NCBI GenBank assembly: GCA_009936885.1
Contig: JAACDT010000252.1
Span: forward strand, 1-9,055
DNA: 9,055 nt
Reading direction: 5' to 3'
DNA from: Alphaproteobacteria bacterium
GTDB lineage: Bacteria; Pseudomonadota; Alphaproteobacteria; Puniceispirillales; Puniceispirillaceae
Part shown: one piece after another, positions 6,577-9,055 of the stretch
How the letters are laid out: every line of letters begins with the position of its first letter
Position numbering within the stretch: the stretch's first letter is position 1
Translations under genes and position numbers: made by a program
Notes under the pieces: generated by a model
What the model was told of the DNA's origin: nothing
What the model saw: only the letters and a program-made list of their open reading frames with translations
Databases searched by the model: none

Positions 6577-7035
6577 CTAAAATGGCAATTTAGAGCCTGC
6601 ATCGGGCCCTGGTGTTTGCACAAAAATTTCTTCGATTTTAATCGTAATACCTATGTCGGGAGCAACCCCAAATAGTCTCTCGACAGCTAGCCTTGGCAAC
6701 CCCATCTCGCTCATCCCCTCTATAAAATAGGTTCTATTTTTACTAGATGCTTGCTGCTCATCTCCGGTTAGCTCTCTTGCTTCTAAAAAATGCCCTTTAA
6801 ACTGATATGCTTCATGTGAAGCAACACCAGTAAAAACAGTCGCTCTTCCATTTTCTTCTAAGTTCGCAAGTACTTGTTGCGATAAAGATTCCCGAACAAA
6901 AAAAGTAACCTCATCCTTGTCTGGATTCATAGACGCACCCAAGCTATCTGTATGTGTTGGGATTTTATCATTAGAAGCAGAACCAACATGACCAAATCCA
7001 GCTGTTATCACCTCGAAGGTTCTCTCAGGTATCAT
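6577..7035 (-). CDS. Split-barrel (pyridoxamine 5'-phosphate oxidase-like) protein, second type
   Basis: A 152-residue protein from a different branch of the same split-barrel superfamily as its neighbour. Visible landmarks are FGHVGSASNDKIPTHTDSLG near the N-terminus, EVTFFVRESLSQQVLANLEENGRATVFTG in the barrel, SHEAYQFKGHFLEARE, and the C-terminal EEIFVQTPGPDAGSKLPF, a tail I associate with this family. A flavin or similar cofactor is plausible; no reaction can be named. The start is ATG 7035, because GAGGAG at 7048-7043 sits 7 nt upstream. A longer reading from TTG 7050 would place that ribosome site inside the coding sequence. It is the first gene of a tight minus-strand unit (11 nt to the next gene), after a 180-nt gap from urtE that should hold its promoter. 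The pair could form a heterodimer, since split-barrel proteins normally dimerise; this is inference. Confidence 0.85.
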   Translation of the reverse strand: MIPERTFEVITAGFGHVGSASNDKIPTHTDSLGASMNPDKDEVTFFVRESLSQQVLANLEENGRATVFTGVASHEAYQFKGHFLEARELTGDEQQASSKNRTYFIEGMSEMGLPRLAVERLFGVAPDIGITIKIEEIFVQTPGPDAGSKLPF

Positions 7036-7080
7036 TTTAACGCTCCTCAATTTATGTTTTTAGATAAGAAAAGATAACAG

Positions 7081-7146
7081 ATTTATTAGATATTTAAAAT
7101 ATTCGTTTCACTAATAAAGCGTTAAACTTTTTGACGCACCTTATTA
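7081..7146. repeat. AT-rich inverted repeats in the urtE / split-barrel intergenic gap
   Basis: TTTATTAG (7082-7089) and CTAATAAA (7111-7118) are perfect 8-bp inverted arms 21 nt apart. Between them ATATTT-A-AAATAT (7090-7102) is a 13-nt palindrome. The right arm can alternatively pair in a bulged hairpin over 7112-7146 (TAATAA/TTATTA outer, ACGC/GCGT inner). No U-run follows, so it is not a clear terminator of urtE. It could be a regulator site or part of the promoter for the downstream operon, but AT-rich chance symmetry is a real alternative. Confidence 0.35.
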
Positions 7147-7215
7147 CGCTCTCGTGAATCCGTTCATCCTCAATATTCAGGGCGTCTGTAGGTTTTAGTG
7201 CTTACTACTTGTAAT

Positions 7216-7917
7216 TTACACGCCAACAGATTTGCGAAGCTTAGATTTGCTTATCTTTGTTTTTTGCCCCTCATACACTATCTCACCGCGCATCATTGCA
7301 TAAATCTGATCAGCTAGTCCAAAAGCAAAATCGAAATATTGCTCTACAAGCACAATCGCCATAGTTTGCTGAGATTTCAGATACGAGATAACCTCACCAA
7401 TCTGAGTTATAATATTAGGCTGAATGCCCTCTGTTGGCTCATCTAGCAAAAGCAATCGCGGTTTTGTAATTAAAGCGCGTGCAATTGCTAGCTGCTGCTG
7501 CTGGCCCCCTGACAAGTCGCCTCCTCGTCTATCAAGCATCGTTTTTAAAACAGGAAATAGCGTATAAATATCATCTGGTATCACATGCTCATTCGATTTC
7601 AGACAAGCAAACCCTGTTTCCAAGTTTTCGCGAACCGTCAACATGGGGAAAATAAATCGCCCTTGGGGAACATAGGCCACACCTGATTTAGCCAAAATAT
7701 CTGCCCCGCTATTGGTCACTTCTTTATCGCCCAAACGGTAAATCCCGCTAGACGAAGCATGCGTTCCTGAAAGAACTCTTAAAAGAGATGTCTTTCCAAC
7801 CCCGTTAGAGCCCATAATACATGTTATTTGACTAATCTGAGCCTCAATAGAGACGCCATATAATATCTGAGATGAGCCATAATGCAGGGTTATGTCCGTT
7901 GTCTTTAGCATTTTCAT
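7216..7917 (-). CDS. urtE: Urea ABC transporter ATP-binding protein UrtE
   Basis: A 233-residue ABC ATPase of the LivF/UrtE branch that would energise urea import at the inner membrane with UrtD and the UrtBC permeases. Visible motifs are Walker A GSNGVGKTS (36-44), Q-loop Gln85 in AYVPQGRFIFPMLTV, the signature LSGGQQQQ (135-142), and Walker B LLLLDE with Asp159-Glu160. Gln193 (LVEQYFDF) sits where most ABC proteins have the H-loop His, as is common in LivF-type subunits. FPVLKTMLDRRGGDLSGGQQQQLAIARAL and DEPTEGIQPNII are strongly UrtE-like wording and separate it from a branched-chain amino acid LivF. The start ATG 7917 overlaps the urtD stop by 4 bp (ATGA), indicating coupling. Another ATG two codons in is possible. 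Length is normal. Confidence 0.92.
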   Translation of the reverse strand: MKMLKTTDITLHYGSSQILYGVSIEAQISQITCIMGSNGVGKTSLLRVLSGTHASSSGIYRLGDKEVTNSGADILAKSGVAYVPQGRFIFPMLTVRENLETGFACLKSNEHVIPDDIYTLFPVLKTMLDRRGGDLSGGQQQQLAIARALITKPRLLLLDEPTEGIQPNIITQIGEVISYLKSQQTMAIVLVEQYFDFAFGLADQIYAMMRGEIVYEGQKTKISKSKLRKSVGV

Positions 7918-8657
7918 CGCCCCAGATATACTTCAATCACTTCTTGATTTTGGGTAACAAAATCTATTTGCCCCTCCGCTAGCACTGCGCCTTCATGTAA
8001 CACAGTAACACGGCATTCCAGCTGCCGGATAAACTCCATATCATGCTCTACCACAACGACAGCACGACTAAGGGCAAGCTCTCTTAGCAAGCGTACAGTT
8101 AATGCTCTCTCTGGTGCAGTCATACCTGCAGCAGGCTCGTCAATTAACAGTAATTTGGGATTTTGTGCCAAAAGCATCCCGATTTCAAGCCATTGTTTTT
8201 GTCCATGACTTAGCTCTCCTGCAAGGATATCCATTTTTTCATTTAAGTTTATCTGAGTTGCGATATTCTGAATTTTCTCATCATCTTTCGAATTTTGCTT
8301 ATAAACCAAAACTGAAAACGGGTTTCTGTTATTACTAAGCGCCATCAGCAAATTGTCATAGACTGTCTGGGTTTCAAAAACGGTTGGTTTTTGGAATTTT
8401 CTGCCAATTCCCAACTGGGCAATCTGTGCTTCGGACTTGCGCAATAATGACACGCCGTTAACGCCCCAGCGCACATCACCTGAATCAGGCCGGGTTTTGC
8501 CAGTCACAATATCCATGAAAGTAGTTTTGCCAGCGCCGTTTGGACCTATTATCGCTCTTAATTCTGTTGTTTCGATATCAAAGCTCAGCGCATTCACAGC
8601 TTTAAAACCATCGAAGGAAACAGTGATATTATCAACGTGAAGTAAATTCATGCTCAC
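7914..8657 (-). CDS. urtD: Urea ABC transporter ATP-binding protein UrtD
   Basis: A 247-residue ABC ATPase, partner of UrtE in the urea importer. It has Walker A GPNGAGKTT (38-46), Q-loop Gln89 in GRKFQKPTVF, a signature reading LSHGQ (149-153) rather than LSGGQ, as is usual in UrtD-type proteins, Walker B LLLIDEP (Asp173, Glu174), and H-loop His205 in VVVEHDM. SFDGFKAVNALSF and IVTGKTRPDSG near the N-terminus are typical UrtD wording. GTG at 8657 overlaps the urtC stop as GTGA, the same 4-bp coupling seen at the urtD/urtE junction, which favours this start over the ATG at 8651. All motifs are intact. A LivG-type amino acid ATPase is the main alternative but fits less well. Confidence 0.92.
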   Translation of the reverse strand: MSMNLLHVDNITVSFDGFKAVNALSFDIETTELRAIIGPNGAGKTTFMDIVTGKTRPDSGDVRWGVNGVSLLRKSEAQIAQLGIGRKFQKPTVFETQTVYDNLLMALSNNRNPFSVLVYKQNSKDDEKIQNIATQINLNEKMDILAGELSHGQKQWLEIGMLLAQNPKLLLIDEPAAGMTAPERALTVRLLRELALSRAVVVVEHDMEFIRQLECRVTVLHEGAVLAEGQIDFVTQNQEVIEVYLGR

Positions 8658-9055
8658 TTACCCTCTTTTGATGTAAAAAGATCTATCATGCCGCCAATAC
8701 CCTTTGGGGCATATAAGGTGACAGCCACAAAACTAAACCCAAGAAAAACAAGCCAACAATCGGTCCATTTAAGGACGGTAAAACCAAGATTTATATCAGG
8801 TACCTGACCCCCGGTAAGATAACTAGAAAGCAATGATACAAAAGCAGCACCAATGACCGCGCCATATAATCGTCCGCGCCCACCAATTGCAACCCAAACC
8901 GCAAGATAGATAGACGCAATCGGTGCTAGCTCAGCTGGATTGATAATGCCTGCCTGCGGGTAGTAAAGAGCGCCTGCCGCTGCTGCTATAACCGCTGTCA
9001 GGCTAAATACAAACAGCTTATAGCTTTCTACATCATAGCCAAGAAAACGTATTCG
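8654..9055 (-). CDS. urtC: Urea ABC transporter permease UrtC, C-terminal part
   Basis: The last 133 codons of an inner-membrane permease of the LivM/UrtC type; the 5' part lies beyond the right edge. The fragment starts RIRFLGYDVESYKLFVFSLTAVIAAAAGALYYPQAGIINPAE, a typical UrtC stretch with the permease loop that contacts the ATPases. It continues with IASIYLAVWVAIGGRGRLYGAVIGA, another conserved permease motif, then hydrophobic segments (WLVFLGFSFVAVTLYAPKGIGGMIDLF) and ends SKEGK. The TGA stop at 8656-8654 overlaps the GTG of urtD. The order urtC-urtD-urtE on one strand is the usual one for urea transporters, and urtA and urtB would be expected to the right of the window. No urease genes are visible here. 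Confidence 0.9.
   Translation of the reverse strand, partial: RIRFLGYDVESYKLFVFSLTAVIAAAAGALYYPQAGIINPAELAPIASIYLAVWVAIGGRGRLYGAVIGAAFVSLLSSYLTGGQVPDINLGFTVLKWTDCWLVFLGFSFVAVTLYAPKGIGGMIDLFTSKEGK

Noticed and set aside
7036..7050. TTG start at 7050 for the second split-barrel protein
   Set aside because: The five extra codons are the Shine-Dalgarno region itself (GAGGAG at 7048-7043) serving the ATG at 7035.
1..9055. tRNA, rRNA, CRISPR array, insertion sequence or attachment site
   Set aside because: No cloverleaf-like or rRNA-like stretch, regularly spaced direct repeats, transposase wording or terminal repeats were seen by eye.

Overview
The window is a moderately AT-rich bacterial chromosomal segment with a strong minus-strand bias. 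It looks like an alphaproteobacterium, possibly a marine one. The grounds are a LacI-regulated CUT1-type sugar binding protein, a urea-type UrtCDE transporter, a class III nucleotide cyclase, and an acyltransferase relic whose wording I associate with alphaproteobacteria. The taxonomic call is inference from protein style and composition, not a search result.

Region 1 (1-1680, minus strand): a LacI-family regulator is followed 22 nt downstream by a periplasmic sugar-type ABC binding protein, which runs off the left edge. Two near-identical palindromes of the form CGAAA-N4-TTTCG lie just upstream of the regulator start, with centres 22 bp apart. They are good candidates for its own operators, so the regulator probably controls itself and the transporter together.

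Region 2 (1682-4428): two convergent, damaged genes whose stops are only 13 bp apart. On the plus strand is a GT-A-like glycosyltransferase reading frame that starts at 1682 but carries an in-frame TAA at 1781; 500 codons remain open from 2024. On the minus strand is a lysophospholipid/glycerol-phosphate acyltransferase relic with three in-frame stops (TAG, TGA, TAA) near its N-terminus and a one-base frameshift in an A7 run. The surrounding genes are intact, so this looks like a local patch of gene decay. Sequence error is the main alternative for the single-event lesions.

Region 3 (4590-7035, minus strand): a compact three-gene unit encoding two different split-barrel (pyridoxamine-phosphate-oxidase-like) proteins and a soluble GAF-coiled coil-class III cyclase. 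All catalytic residues of the cyclase are present, including the Lys/Asp pair associated with ATP. This is the most interesting module: a candidate cytoplasmic sensor in which flavin-, heme- or redox-type split-barrel proteins may feed a cAMP-producing enzyme.

Region 4 (7216-9055, minus strand): urtC (3' part), urtD and urtE of a urea-type ABC transporter, joined by 4-bp stop/start overlaps. The 180-bp gap to region 3 holds AT-rich inverted repeats and probably the promoter of the cyclase unit.
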